A stretch of 64,000 nucleotides of DNA, taken from the NCBI RefSeq assembly GCF_028823535.1, contig NZ_JAQIYM010000010.1, positions 1 to 64,000 on the forward strand, read 5' to 3'. This stretch comes from Pseudomonas serbica (GTDB lineage Bacteria; Pseudomonadota; Gammaproteobacteria; Pseudomonadales; Pseudomonadaceae). The translations under genes were made by a program, and so were the position numbers. Positions within the stretch are counted from its first letter, which is position 1; each line of letters opens with the position of its first letter. Shown here in pieces: positions 25,619 to 36,824 of this stretch. The notes below the pieces were generated by a model. It ran no database searches and had not been told where the DNA came from. It saw only the letters and a list, made by a program, of their open reading frames with translations.

Positions 25619-26419
25619 ATGCCAGCCATCACCCTGACCACTCTGCAAGGTCTCAAGCAAAAAGGTGAAAAAATCACCATGCTGACCTGCTATGACGCGA
25701 CCTTCGCCCACGCCTGCAACCAGGCCGGCGTCGAAGTGCTGCTGGTGGGCGACTCCCTCGGCATGGTTCTGCAAGGTCATGACAGCACCCTGCCGGTCAC
25801 CACCGCCGAGATGGCTTACCACGTGGCCTGCGTCAAACGCGGTAACACCGACGCCCTGATCCTGGCCGACTTGCCGTTCATGGCCTACGCCACCACGGAA
25901 CAGGCCATGACCAACAGTGCCCTGCTGATGCAGGCCGGCGCTCACATGGTCAAGATCGAAGGCGCGTTGTGGCTGGCGGACTCGATCCGCCTGCTGGCGG
26001 AACGAGGCATTCCGGTGTGTGCCCACATGGGCCTGACGCCGCAATCGGTGAACATCCTCGGCGGCTACAAAGTCCAGGGTCGCAACGAAAACCAGGCGCG
26101 GCAGATGCGTGCCGATGCGATTGCGTTGGAACAGGCCGGCGCGGCGATGCTGCTGCTCGAATGCGTACCCAGCGACCTGGCCGAAGAAATCACCCAGGCC
26201 GTGAGCATTCCGGTCATCGGGATTGGCGCCGGCCACCGCACCGACGGCCAGGTATTGGTCCTGCATGACATGCTGGGCCTGTCCATTACCGGACGCGTAC
26301 CCAAGTTCGTGAAGAACTTCATGGCCGGCCAGGAAAGCATTCATGCGGCCTTGAGCGCTTACGTCACTGAAGTCAAAGCGGCGACTTTCCCAGGCATCGA
26401 ACACGGATTCTCTGCATGA
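25619..26419 (+). CDS. panB: 3-methyl-2-oxobutanoate hydroxymethyltransferase
   Basis: This 266-residue TIM-barrel enzyme converts ketovaline and methylene-tetrahydrofolate into ketopantoate, the first step of pantothenate synthesis. Signature elements are MLTCYDATFA, LLVGDSLGMVLQGH with the metal-binding Asp, and IGIGAGHRTDGQVLV. It overlaps panC by 4 nt (ATGA), so both are made from one mRNA. No panD follows panC. Confidence 0.97.
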   Translation: MPAITLTTLQGLKQKGEKITMLTCYDATFAHACNQAGVEVLLVGDSLGMVLQGHDSTLPVTTAEMAYHVACVKRGNTDALILADLPFMAYATTEQAMTNSALLMQAGAHMVKIEGALWLADSIRLLAERGIPVCAHMGLTPQSVNILGGYKVQGRNENQARQMRADAIALEQAGAAMLLLECVPSDLAEEITQAVSIPVIGIGAGHRTDGQVLVLHDMLGLSITGRVPKFVKNFMAGQESIHAALSAYVTEVKAATFPGIEHGFSA

Positions 26420-27276
26420 ACACCGTCAAAACCGTACGCGAATTGCGGGCCGCCGTGGCCCGCGCCCGCAGTGAAGGCAAGCGCATCGGCTTTGTGCCGA
26501 CCATGGGCAACCTGCACAGCGGTCATGTCGCGCTGATCACCAAGGCCACCCAACGGGTGGATTTCGTGGTCGCGAGCATTTTCGTCAACCCGCTGCAGTT
26601 CGGTGTTGGCGAAGACCTCGACAAATACCCGCGCACCCTCGCCGCCGATCAGGAAAAGCTGCTCGAGGCCGGTTGCGACCTGTTGTTCGCGCCAACCGTT
26701 GAAGAGATGTACCCCGACGGCATGGCCGGCCAGACCCGCGTCAGCGTCCCGCAGCTTTCCGAAGGCCTGTGCGGCGCCAGCCGTCCGGGGCATTTCGAAG
26801 GTGTGGCAACGGTGGTCAGCAAGCTGTTCAATATGGTCCAGCCGGACCTGGCGATCTTCGGCCAGAAGGACTATCAGCAACTGGCGGTGATTCGCGCGCT
26901 GGTGCATGACCTGAACATGCCGATCCAGATCATCGGCGAGCCGACGGTACGGGCGGCCGATGGCCTGGCTCTTTCGTCGCGCAATGGCTTCCTCGACGAG
27001 GATCAGCGCGCGGTGGCTCCAGTGGTGTATCGCACGCTGAGCGAGATCGCCGAATCGATCAAGCAAGGCGAGCGCGATTACCCGGCCCTGATCCGCACCA
27101 AGCTGCAACAGCTCGAAGCGGCGGGCCTGCGCCCCGACTACCTGGAAATTCGCCATGGGTTGAGCCTGCGCCCGGCAACCCCGGAAGATCGGGACCTGGT
27201 GATCCTGGTGGCGGCGTTCCTGGGGACGACGCGCCTGATCGACAACCTGCACCTGAACCTCGACACCCCCGCCTGA
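26416..27276 (+). CDS. panC: Pantothenate synthetase
   Basis: This 286-residue enzyme ligates pantoate to beta-alanine with ATP. VPTMGNLHSGHVALI holds the HIGH-type nucleotide motif (about residues 28-42), and FGQKDYQQL and LSSRNGFL are family blocks (homologues usually have GALH and LSSRN). It overlaps panB. A CGCCGGTAC-A6-GTACCGGT hairpin follows at 27291-27312. The beta-alanine donor gene panD is not in the 200 nt before pgi. Confidence 0.96.
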   Translation: MNTVKTVRELRAAVARARSEGKRIGFVPTMGNLHSGHVALITKATQRVDFVVASIFVNPLQFGVGEDLDKYPRTLAADQEKLLEAGCDLLFAPTVEEMYPDGMAGQTRVSVPQLSEGLCGASRPGHFEGVATVVSKLFNMVQPDLAIFGQKDYQQLAVIRALVHDLNMPIQIIGEPTVRAADGLALSSRNGFLDEDQRAVAPVVYRTLSEIAESIKQGERDYPALIRTKLQQLEAAGLRPDYLEIRHGLSLRPATPEDRDLVILVAAFLGTTRLIDNLHLNLDTPA

Positions 27277-27290
27277 CTCCCCCACGACCG

Positions 27291-27312
27291 CGCCGGTACA
27301 AAAAAGTACCGG
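27291..27312 (+). terminator. Hairpin after panC
   Basis: GCCGGTAC / GTACCGGT stem with an A6 loop, 15 nt after the stop codon. No U-run follows, so it may only be a processing or rho-linked structure. Confidence 0.35.
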
Positions 27313-27483
27313 TCGCAGGTCCGACAAAGCCAAGACAGATCGTCTCTCTGGGTTTACTGTTACCGGTCTGCGCTATTTAATCGTGTGCACGCAGGCTAAC
27401 CGGGTTACCGCCAGTCAGTGGTCAGGACATTCCGGTATTTTCAGTGTCTTAAAGGCAGTTCAAGTAAAAGGAAACCCGCAGCG

Positions 27484-29148
27484 ATGGCGTATTACCGCAC
27501 CCCCCACGACGTGACCACCCTGCCCGCCTGGCAGGCGTTGAAAGACCACCGCCAGGCCATGCAGGATTTCAACATGCGCGAGGCCTTCAACGCCGACCCG
27601 CAGCGCTTCAACCAATTCACCCTGAGCAGCTGTGGCCTGTTTCTCGACTATTCGAAAAACCTGATCAACGCCCAGACCCGCGACCTGCTGGTGGGCCTGG
27701 CCGACGAAGTCGACCTCAAGGGCGCGATCAAATCGCTGTTCGATGGCGAAATCGTCAACGCCTCCGAAGGACGCCCCGCCCTGCACACCGCCTTGCGTCG
27801 CCCGGTCGGCGACAAGCTGTCGGTCAACGGCGTCAACGTGATGCCTGAAGTGCACAAGGTACTGAACCAGATCACCGACCTCGTGGGCCGTATCCACGAC
27901 GGCCTGTGGCGCGGCTACTCCGAGAAGCCAATCACTGACGTGGTCAACATCGGCATCGGTGGTTCGTTCCTCGGTCCGGAACTGGTGTCCGAAGCCCTGC
28001 TGGCCTATGCCCAGAAAGGCGTGCGCTGCCACTACCTGGCAAACATCGATGGCAGCGAATTTCACGAACTGGCCATGAAGTTGCGCGCCGAGACCACGCT
28101 CTTCATCGTCTCGTCGAAATCCTTCAATACTCTCGAAACCCTGAAAAACGCTCAGGCCGCACGCGCCTGGTACCTGGCCCAGGGGGGCTCGGAAGCCGAG
28201 CTGCATCGCCACTTCATCGCGGTATCGAGCAACAACGCCGCCGCCGTGGCGTTTGGCATTCGCGAAGAGAACATCTTCCCGATGTGGGACTGGGTCGGCG
28301 GGCGTTACTCGCTGTGGTCGGCCATCGGCCTGCCGATTGCCTTGGCCATCGGCATGTCGAACTTCAAGGAATTGCTGTCCGGTGCCTACACCATGGACCA
28401 GCACTTCCTGAATACCCCGTTCGAACAGAACATGCCGGTGCTGCTGGCCTTGCTTGGTGTGTGGTACGGCAATTTCTGGGGCGCGCAAAGCCACGCGATC
28501 CTGCCGTACGATCACTACCTGCGTAACATCACCAAGCACTTGCAACAGCTGGACATGGAATCCAACGGCAAGAGCGTGCGCCAGGACGGTACACCCGTCA
28601 GCACCGACACCGGCCCGGTGATCTGGGGTGGCGTGGGCTGCAACGGCCAGCACGCTTACCACCAGTTGCTGCACCAGGGCACCCAACTGATCCCGGCCGA
28701 TTTCATCGTGCCGATCGTCAGCTTCAACCCGGTGGCCGACCATCACCAGTGGCTGTACGCCAACTGCCTGTCGCAAAGCCAGGCACTGATGCTCGGCAAG
28801 ACCTTGGCCGAAGCGCAGGCCGAGCTGCGTGACAAAGGTATGAGCGAAGAGCAGGTGCAGAGCCTGGCGCCGCACAAGGTGATCCCGGGCAACCGTCCGA
28901 GCAACACCCTGGTGGTCGAGCGCATCAGCCCGCGGCGCCTGGGTGCGCTGGTGGCGATGTACGAACACAAAGTCTTCGTGCAAAGCGTGATCTGGGGCAT
29001 CAATGCCTTCGACCAATGGGGCGTGGAGCTGGGCAAGGAACTGGGCAAAGGCGTCTACAACCGCCTGGTCGGCAGTGAGGAAACCCCGGCCGACGACGCA
29101 TCCACCCAAGGCTTGATCAACTACTTCCGCGGGCGTCACCGCGGATGA
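27484..29148 (+). CDS. pgi: Glucose-6-phosphate isomerase
   Basis: The product has 554 residues, the usual bacterial PGI length. It interconverts glucose-6-P and fructose-6-P; in pseudomonads it mainly serves gluconeogenesis and exopolysaccharide supply. Visible are NIGIGGSFLGPE, SSKSFNTLETL in the phosphate-binding loop, and the second PGI signature in GVELGKELG near the C-terminus. I place the start at ATGGCGTATTAC (27484), preceded by AAAAGGAAA. An upstream frame extension lacks a ribosome site. Confidence 0.95.
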   Translation: MAYYRTPHDVTTLPAWQALKDHRQAMQDFNMREAFNADPQRFNQFTLSSCGLFLDYSKNLINAQTRDLLVGLADEVDLKGAIKSLFDGEIVNASEGRPALHTALRRPVGDKLSVNGVNVMPEVHKVLNQITDLVGRIHDGLWRGYSEKPITDVVNIGIGGSFLGPELVSEALLAYAQKGVRCHYLANIDGSEFHELAMKLRAETTLFIVSSKSFNTLETLKNAQAARAWYLAQGGSEAELHRHFIAVSSNNAAAVAFGIREENIFPMWDWVGGRYSLWSAIGLPIALAIGMSNFKELLSGAYTMDQHFLNTPFEQNMPVLLALLGVWYGNFWGAQSHAILPYDHYLRNITKHLQQLDMESNGKSVRQDGTPVSTDTGPVIWGGVGCNGQHAYHQLLHQGTQLIPADFIVPIVSFNPVADHHQWLYANCLSQSQALMLGKTLAEAQAELRDKGMSEEQVQSLAPHKVIPGNRPSNTLVVERISPRRLGALVAMYEHKVFVQSVIWGINAFDQWGVELGKELGKGVYNRLVGSEETPADDASTQGLINYFRGRHRG

Positions 29149-29169
29149 CTTGACGCTTGTACTAACCTT

Positions 29170-29259
29170 TGTAGGAGCTGGCTTGCCAGCGATTGCGGTG
29201 TGTCAGTCGACATAGGTATTGACTGATCCACCGCTTTCGCTGGCAAGCCATCTCCTACG
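29170..29259. repeat. REP-like paired palindrome
   Basis: TGTAGGAGCTGGCTTGCCAGC...GCGGTG at left pairs with CACCGC...GCTGGCAAGCCATCTCCTACG at right, about 90 nt. It lies between pgi and acsB and has the REPIN layout (two REP heads around a short spacer). Confidence 0.8.
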
Positions 29260-29307
29260 AGGGTCGCGCAGCTCCCCTCTTCGCCAAAACAAGAAGAAGG
29301 AACCGTC

Positions 29308-31245
<1,938 letters not shown>

Positions 31246-31277
31246 CGTACTGCTTCTGAAGTCAAAACCGGGACACC

Positions 31278-32147
31278 ATGGAATACATTCGTACCCGCAT
31301 CGAAACCCAGATCATGAGCCTGACCGGCCTGTCCCTGGGCAAGCTCGACCTGGAAAACCCCAAGGGCGACCCCGGGCTGTTCGGGCCGGATTCGGTGAGC
31401 TGGCAAGTCCACGGCGACTTCAGCAGCATGTTGATCGGCGGCATCAGCGCCCTGATGCTGCAGGCCCTGCACCCGCTTGCCCTGGCGGGTGTGTGGGACC
31501 ATTCGAATTTTCGCGAGGACATGCTCGGTCGCCTGCGCCGCACCGGGCAATTCATCTCCGGCACCACCTTCGGTTCACGCCAGGACGCCGACTGGCTGAT
31601 CGAGAAAGTGCGCACCATCCATCTGCAAGTGACCGGCACCGCGCCCGACGGCCGCCCCTATGCCGCCAGCGATCCCGAGCTGCTGACCTGGGTGCATGTG
31701 GCCGAGGTCAGCAACTTCCTCGCCGCCCACTTGCGCTACCGCAACCCTCGCTTGTCCCTGGCCGATCAGGATCGTTACTACGGCGAAATCGCTCTGGTAG
31801 CCGAACGCCTCGGCGCGCGCGAGGTGCCGCGTTCCCGTCAGGAAGTCTGCGATTACCTTGAACACATCCGCCCGCAACTGCTGTGCGACGAACGCAGTCG
31901 GGAAGTGCTGCGATTGTTGTTGAACGCCCCTTCCCCCAGCCGCCTGGCCAGACCATTCGGCGGTTTGATGATGCAGGCAGGAATCGATCTGCTGCCGGAC
32001 TGGGCGAGTGACATGCTCGGCGTCCATCAAAGTCCGCTGCAACGCAAACTGATCCGCGCCAGCGTCAACCGCAGTGCGCCGATGCTGCGCTGGGCAGTGC
32101 GCAATGGCTCGGTGCAGCGTGCGAAAAGACGTATGGGCTTGTTGTAG
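31278..32147 (+). CDS. Oxygenase MpaB / DUF2236 family protein
   Basis: The product has 289 residues, all-alpha. Conserved blocks of the DUF2236 (MpaB/latex-clearing protein-like) family include MLQALHPLALAGVWDHS, near the N-terminus, and FISGTTFGSRQDAD; helix VHVAEVSNFLAAH follows. Related proteins bind haem b through His residues and act as oxygenases, but the substrate here is unknown. It lies 32 nt after acsB with the same orientation, so co-transcription is possible. No signal peptide. Confidence 0.82.
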   Translation: MEYIRTRIETQIMSLTGLSLGKLDLENPKGDPGLFGPDSVSWQVHGDFSSMLIGGISALMLQALHPLALAGVWDHSNFREDMLGRLRRTGQFISGTTFGSRQDADWLIEKVRTIHLQVTGTAPDGRPYAASDPELLTWVHVAEVSNFLAAHLRYRNPRLSLADQDRYYGEIALVAERLGAREVPRSRQEVCDYLEHIRPQLLCDERSREVLRLLLNAPSPSRLARPFGGLMMQAGIDLLPDWASDMLGVHQSPLQRKLIRASVNRSAPMLRWAVRNGSVQRAKRRMGLL

Positions 32148-32210
32148 GCGCGAGCCTGCTCGCGATGCTGTTAAACTCCCGCGCCCAATTCCACCTGCAA
32201 GGCGCCCGGC

Positions 32211-33227
32211 ATGTCCTCCTTGAATCAGGCGCTGCGCGCCGCCCTTGAAAACCGCCAGGATCTGCTGGCCGAGTTGCACAGCCAGGGCACCGACTGCTAT
32301 CGCCTGTTCCATGGCAGCCAGGAAGGCGCCGGCGGCCTGACGATCGACCGCTATGGCCCGCAACTGATGGTGCAGAGCTTCCACCAGTCGCTGGACCGCG
32401 AAGCGTTGCTGCAGTTGCACGAAATCGTCAATCAGCACTTGGGCTTTGAAACCCTGCTGGTCTACAACGACCGCTCCCGTGGCAACTCGCGCATCGACCG
32501 CGAAGACACCGTCTACCGCAACGACGACGCCGCGCTGCAAGACCTGGTGGGCCATGAATGGGGCCTCAATTACCGGGTGCGCGGGCGCCACGCCGGGCAA
32601 GACCCGCTGCTGTTCCTCGACCTGCGCAACACCCGCGGCTGGGTCAAGGCCCACAGCCAGAACAAAAGCGTACTGAACCTGTTCGCCTACACCTGCGGGG
32701 TCGGCCTCAGCGCCGCCGCCGGTGGAGCCCGCGAGGTATGCAACCTGGACTTCGCCGAAGGCAACCTGGCGGTCGGTCGCGAGAATGGCCTGCTCAACCC
32801 GCAATTGCCGACCATGGAATTCATCCAGTCCGACTACTTCCCGGCCATTCGCCAGTTGGCCGGCCTGCCCATTAGCCAGCGTCGCGGGCAGAAACTGCCG
32901 AGCTATCAACGCCTGGAACAGCGTCAATACGACCTGGTGCTGCTCGATCCACCGGCCTGGGCCAAGAGTGCTTTCGGCACCGTCGACCTGCTGCGCGACT
33001 ATCAGAGCCTGCTCAAGCCGGCGTTGCTGGCCACCGCCGACAATGGCGTGCTGATCTGCTGCAACAACCTGGCAAAAGTCAGCATGGACGACTGGCGTGA
33101 GCAGGTTTTGCGTTGCGCCGAGAAAGCCGGTCGGCCGGTACGGGAGTGGACCGTCATGAAACCAGGCGCCGACTTCCCGTCCATGGACCAGCAGCCACCG
33201 CTGAAAACCCTGATTTTGCAGTTCTGA
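32211..33227 (+). CDS. RlmI-like class I SAM-dependent methyltransferase
   Basis: The product has 338 residues. The N-terminal region has a PUA/EEHEE-type part (AGGLTIDRYGPQLMVQSF). The Rossmann methyltransferase domain has SAM motif VLNLFAYTCGVGLSAAAGGA, with LDFAEGNLAVG following, and a catalytic-site LVLLDPPAWAKS resembling the NPPY/DPP motif of rRNA cytosine or guanine methyltransferases. It is shorter than RlmI and lacks a full PUA domain. The target nucleotide is unknown. Stand-alone gene. Confidence 0.83.
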   Translation: MSSLNQALRAALENRQDLLAELHSQGTDCYRLFHGSQEGAGGLTIDRYGPQLMVQSFHQSLDREALLQLHEIVNQHLGFETLLVYNDRSRGNSRIDREDTVYRNDDAALQDLVGHEWGLNYRVRGRHAGQDPLLFLDLRNTRGWVKAHSQNKSVLNLFAYTCGVGLSAAAGGAREVCNLDFAEGNLAVGRENGLLNPQLPTMEFIQSDYFPAIRQLAGLPISQRRGQKLPSYQRLEQRQYDLVLLDPPAWAKSAFGTVDLLRDYQSLLKPALLATADNGVLICCNNLAKVSMDDWREQVLRCAEKAGRPVREWTVMKPGADFPSMDQQPPLKTLILQF

Positions 33228-33320
33228 AAGTCGCCGTTGTTTTCAGACAAATCCGGCCGGATGTGAGGACTTCGGAACCGAAATCGCGTGCCATACTCCA
33301 AGGCACTCCGATCCAGACAG

Positions 33321-36275
33321 ATGAAGCCGCACATGTACAAAGGATTGATTCGCGCCATCGGCGCCTTGTTGACTGCTCTGGCCCTGTACAGTCTGCTGGG
33401 CTTTCTGATTTTGCCCGGCATCGCGTTGCGCGTTGCCAACCAACAACTGGCCAACTACGCCACGACGCCCGCCACCCTCCAGCGTATCGAACTCAACCCG
33501 TTCAGCCTTGAAGTGACCCTTTGGGGCCTGAACATCGGCGAGCCCGGCAAGGAGCAGGTCGGCTTCCAACGCCTATACGCCAACCTGCAGCTCGACAGTC
33601 TCTGGACCAAGGCGCTGCACCTGTCCGACATCGAACTGGAAAAATCCACGACCGAAATCCTCTTCAGCAAGGACGGCAAGCTCAATCTGCGCGGGCTGTT
33701 CAAACTGCCAGCGAGTGAACCCACGCCGGCCGACCCGAATGCCAAGCCGTTCCCGTTGCGCATCGACCGGATCAAACTGGCCGGCGGCGCCTTGCACTTC
33801 AAGGATGAGCGCCCCAGCGAACCGATCGAATTTCTCTACGACAAACTCGACTTCGAACTGAAAAATCTCAGCACCCTGCCCGAAGACAGCGCCGACATGG
33901 AGCTGGTCGCTATTGGTCCCAACGGTGGCCAGATCGACTGGACCGGCAACTTCAGCCTCATTCCGTTCGCCTCTGAAGGTAAGCTGAAAATTACTGACGG
34001 CAAGATGAAAGCCTTCTGGCCCTATGTTCGCGACGCCGTGCCCCTGGACCTCGAAAGCGGGGTGATGAGCCTCAGTACCGACTACAAACTCAGCCTGGCC
34101 AAGCAAACCGAACTGCTGCTGAACAACCTCTCTGTCAGCGTCGCGCCTTTCGCGATCAAGGCCCCGGACGGACGGCCGCTGGCGAAGCTCGAGCGTCTGG
34201 ACATCAGCGAAACCACGGTGGACCTGGCCAAACAACAAGTGGTGGTCGGCAAGATCCGCAGCCACAAGCTGGAAACCTGGGCCGCACTGGAAACCGATGG
34301 CCAACTCGACTGGCAGAAGCTGTTTGCCAGCCAACCGTCCAAGCCGGCGGCCAAGGCCAACGCCGAACCGCCGAGCACCCCGGCGGCGGCCGATTCGCCG
34401 AAACCTGAACCGGCAGTGCCGAGCAAACCCTGGCAAGTGCTGCTCACCGATGTGCAATTGCGCGATTACAAAGTGCATCTGGCGGACCGCAAGGCACAAC
34501 CCCCCGTGGAAGTGGAACTGAGCCCGCTGAATCTCGACTTGCAGAAGTTCGACAGCCTCAATGGCTCGCCCTTCGCCCTCAAGCTCGACACCGGCGTGGG
34601 CAAACAAGGCAAGCTCACGGCCGATGGCGAGGTCAACCTGGCGCCGGTCAGCGCCAGGCTCAACGTACAGACCAAGGACATCGACTTGCGCGTCGCCCAG
34701 TCCTATATCAGTCCGTTCATTCGCCTGGAACTGCGCAGCGGCATGCTCGGCAGCGACCTGGCGGTCAATCTGAAAAGCACTGAGCCACTGGCCCTCAGCG
34801 TCACCGGCCGCGCCCAGGTCGATCAGTTGCACACCCTCGATACCCTCAAGACCCGCGACTTCCTCAAGTGGCAACAGTTGGTGGTCGAAGGCCTGAACTA
34901 CCAGCACGGCGACAGCTTGTCGATCGACAAGATCAACCTGCTGCAACCCTATGCGCGCTTCATGATCAACGATGACCGAACCACCAACATCGATGATCTG
35001 CTGATCCCGCAACCGCCGGACGCCGGCGCCAAACCCGCCGCCAGCAAACCGGCCGCCAGCAAGGACAAGCCCCTGGGCATCCATATCGGCGGCATTGCCA
35101 TCAACGACGGATCTGCGAACTTCGCCGACTTCAGCCTGACCCCGAACTTCGCCACGGCCATCCAGCAGCTCAACGGTTCGATCGGGACCATCGACAGCCG
35201 CCAGGCGAAACCGGCCAGTGTCGATATCAAGGGCAAGGTCGACCGTTACGCACCGGTGACCATCAAGGGCGCAGTCAACCCGTTCGACCCGATGGCCAGC
35301 CTCGACATCGCCACCAGTTTCAAACGCGTGGAACTGACCACGCTGACCCCCTACTCCGGCAAGTTCGCCGGTTATCGCATCCGCAAGGGCCGGCTCAACC
35401 TCGAACTGCATTACGTCATCGTCAAGGGCCAGCTCAAGGCTGAAAACAAAGTGGTGGTGGAGCAGTTGCAACTGGGCGAAAAAGTCGACAGCCCGGACGC
35501 CGTGAGCCTGCCACTGAAACTGGCGATTGCCCTGCTCAAGGACGTCGACGGCAAGATTTCCATCGAACTGCCGGTGAGCGGCGACCTGAACAATCCGCAG
35601 TTCAGCGTCATGCCGATTGTCTGGCAGACCCTGCGCAACCTGATCGTCAAGGCTGCCGCCGCACCGTTCAAACTCATCGGTGGCCTGGTGAGCGGAGGTG
35701 GTTCGCAAGACCTGGGTACCGTGTCATTCGCGCCGGGCTCGAGCGACCTGAGCAAGGACGCCGAAGCGGCACTGGTCAAACTGTCCCAGGCCCTCAAGGA
35801 ACGCCCGGCCCTGCGCCTGGAAATCGAGGGCACCGCGGCCAAGAGCAGCGACGGCCCGCTGCTCGCCGAGCAACGCCTGGAACGGGAATACCAGTACAAC
35901 TACTACAAAATGCTCCAGCGCCGTGGCGACAAGGTACCGGCGAAAGCGAGTCTGCTGGAGGTGCCCGACAGTGAGAAAGGTCCACTGCTGGAAGGGATCT
36001 ACCGCACACGCCTGAAAGTCCAGCCACCCGTCGAATGGAAAGATCTGGGCAAAGAAGAACGCACCGCAAAAATGCGTGCGGACGTGATCCAGTTCTGGAG
36101 TACCAGCGAAGTACTGTTGCGTGAGCTGGGTCAGGAACGCGCCAGCAGCATCAAGGATTATCTGGTCGACAAGGGGCAGTTGGCCGATGATCGGGTGTAC
36201 TTCATCGATGCCCAGTTGGGCGAAGCCGAGAAGGACGGCAAGGTCGTCACCCCAATGCACCTGGACGCTGAGTGA
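33321..36275 (+). CDS. DUF748 (AsmA-like) envelope protein with C-terminal OmpA-like region
   Basis: The product has about 984 residues. One N-terminal membrane helix (residues 10-30) anchors a long periplasmic beta-rich repeat region typical of DUF748/AsmA-like proteins, now thought to bridge the envelope for lipid transport. A Pro/Ala/Lys linker (about 350-380) interrupts it. The last 190 residues contain VSFAPGSSDLSKDAEAALVK and, after an insertion, a RASSIKDYLVDKG helix, resembling an OmpA-type peptidoglycan-binding fold. The start is MKPHMYKGL (33321), or four codons later. Confidence 0.82.
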   Translation: MKPHMYKGLIRAIGALLTALALYSLLGFLILPGIALRVANQQLANYATTPATLQRIELNPFSLEVTLWGLNIGEPGKEQVGFQRLYANLQLDSLWTKALHLSDIELEKSTTEILFSKDGKLNLRGLFKLPASEPTPADPNAKPFPLRIDRIKLAGGALHFKDERPSEPIEFLYDKLDFELKNLSTLPEDSADMELVAIGPNGGQIDWTGNFSLIPFASEGKLKITDGKMKAFWPYVRDAVPLDLESGVMSLSTDYKLSLAKQTELLLNNLSVSVAPFAIKAPDGRPLAKLERLDISETTVDLAKQQVVVGKIRSHKLETWAALETDGQLDWQKLFASQPSKPAAKANAEPPSTPAAADSPKPEPAVPSKPWQVLLTDVQLRDYKVHLADRKAQPPVEVELSPLNLDLQKFDSLNGSPFALKLDTGVGKQGKLTADGEVNLAPVSARLNVQTKDIDLRVAQSYISPFIRLELRSGMLGSDLAVNLKSTEPLALSVTGRAQVDQLHTLDTLKTRDFLKWQQLVVEGLNYQHGDSLSIDKINLLQPYARFMINDDRTTNIDDLLIPQPPDAGAKPAASKPAASKDKPLGIHIGGIAINDGSANFADFSLTPNFATAIQQLNGSIGTIDSRQAKPASVDIKGKVDRYAPVTIKGAVNPFDPMASLDIATSFKRVELTTLTPYSGKFAGYRIRKGRLNLELHYVIVKGQLKAENKVVVEQLQLGEKVDSPDAVSLPLKLAIALLKDVDGKISIELPVSGDLNNPQFSVMPIVWQTLRNLIVKAAAAPFKLIGGLVSGGGSQDLGTVSFAPGSSDLSKDAEAALVKLSQALKERPALRLEIEGTAAKSSDGPLLAEQRLEREYQYNYYKMLQRRGDKVPAKASLLEVPDSEKGPLLEGIYRTRLKVQPPVEWKDLGKEERTAKMRADVIQFWSTSEVLLRELGQERASSIKDYLVDKGQLADDRVYFIDAQLGEAEKDGKVVTPMHLDAE

Positions 36276-36278
36276 GGG

Positions 36279-36306
36279 TGTGGGAGCCAGCCTGCTGGCT
36301 CCCACA
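36279..36306. repeat. REP-like perfect palindrome
   Basis: TGTGGGAGCCAGC-CT-GCTGGCTCCCACA, a perfect 13-bp inverted repeat just after the DUF748 stop codon. It is a solitary head of the same repeat family and may also serve as a terminator hairpin. Confidence 0.8.
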
Positions 36307-36330
36307 GTTGTTCCCCAGGCCCGAAATAGA

Positions 36331-36360
36331 ACAGGCCCCGACACGAATGCCGGGGCCTGT
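36331..36360 (-). terminator. Hairpin between DUF748 gene and BON gene
   Basis: ACAGGCCCCG / CGGGGCCTGT, 10-bp perfect stem, 10-nt loop, about 107 nt beyond the BON gene stop and 55 nt beyond the DUF748 stop. On the minus strand it is followed by TCTATTTC, a weak U-rich tail. It may serve either convergent gene. Confidence 0.5.
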
Positions 36361-36467
36361 AATGACCACATCCTTGTGGCCGGTCGCATGAACTTCATAA
36401 GTTGCGGCAGACGTATGGCTCAGCCCGCCTACCGCGCCTTCTCCCAGTCCAGGCGAGAAGTCTTGCC

Positions 36468-36824
36468 TTACTCGGCTTTCAGGCCGTCAGCGGAGACCGC
36501 CTTGACGCCTTTGATTTTCTTGGCGATGGCCACCGCGGTGGTTTTCTGAGCGTCGGTTACCGCAACGGTGGACGACAGGGACACAACACCTTTATTGGTT
36601 TCCACTTTGATATCGGTACCTGGAATGCCTTTCTCGGTAACCAGGTCAGCTTTGACTTTGGTAGTGATCCAGGTATCGGAAGTAGCTTCTTTTGCTTCAG
36701 TCACTTCACCGGCAGCCAGCACCATTGGCGACTGGGTAGCCTGGGTGGTTTGAGCAAACGCAGCGTTGGCCATGGCCAGGGTCAGCGTGGTAGCAGCAGC
36801 GGCAGCAATAGCGAACTTCTTCAT
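36468..36824 (-). CDS. BON-domain periplasmic protein
   Basis: The product has 118 residues. It has a Sec signal peptide (MKKFAIAAAAATTLTLAMA..., cleavage likely after AFA) and then one BON domain (about 47-118; WITTKVKADLVTE, GVVSLSSTVAV, IKGVKAVSADGLK). BON proteins of the OsmY/DolP kind bind phospholipid and protect the envelope under stress. The start is fixed by AGGAG 8 nt upstream of the ATG. The upstream AT-rich region contains a striking palindrome, described separately. Confidence 0.88.
   Translation of the reverse strand: MKKFAIAAAAATTLTLAMANAAFAQTTQATQSPMVLAAGEVTEAKEATSDTWITTKVKADLVTEKGIPGTDIKVETNKGVVSLSSTVAVTDAQKTTAVAIAKKIKGVKAVSADGLKAE

Noticed and set aside
27460..29139. 559-codon open frame antisense to pgi
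   Set aside because: Shadow frame; no domain signature, while pgi is certain.
33573..35708. 711-codon open frame antisense to the DUF748 gene
   Set aside because: It is a shadow of GC-rich third-position codon use in the real gene. No ribosome site or recognisable family, and it lies wholly inside a well-supported gene.
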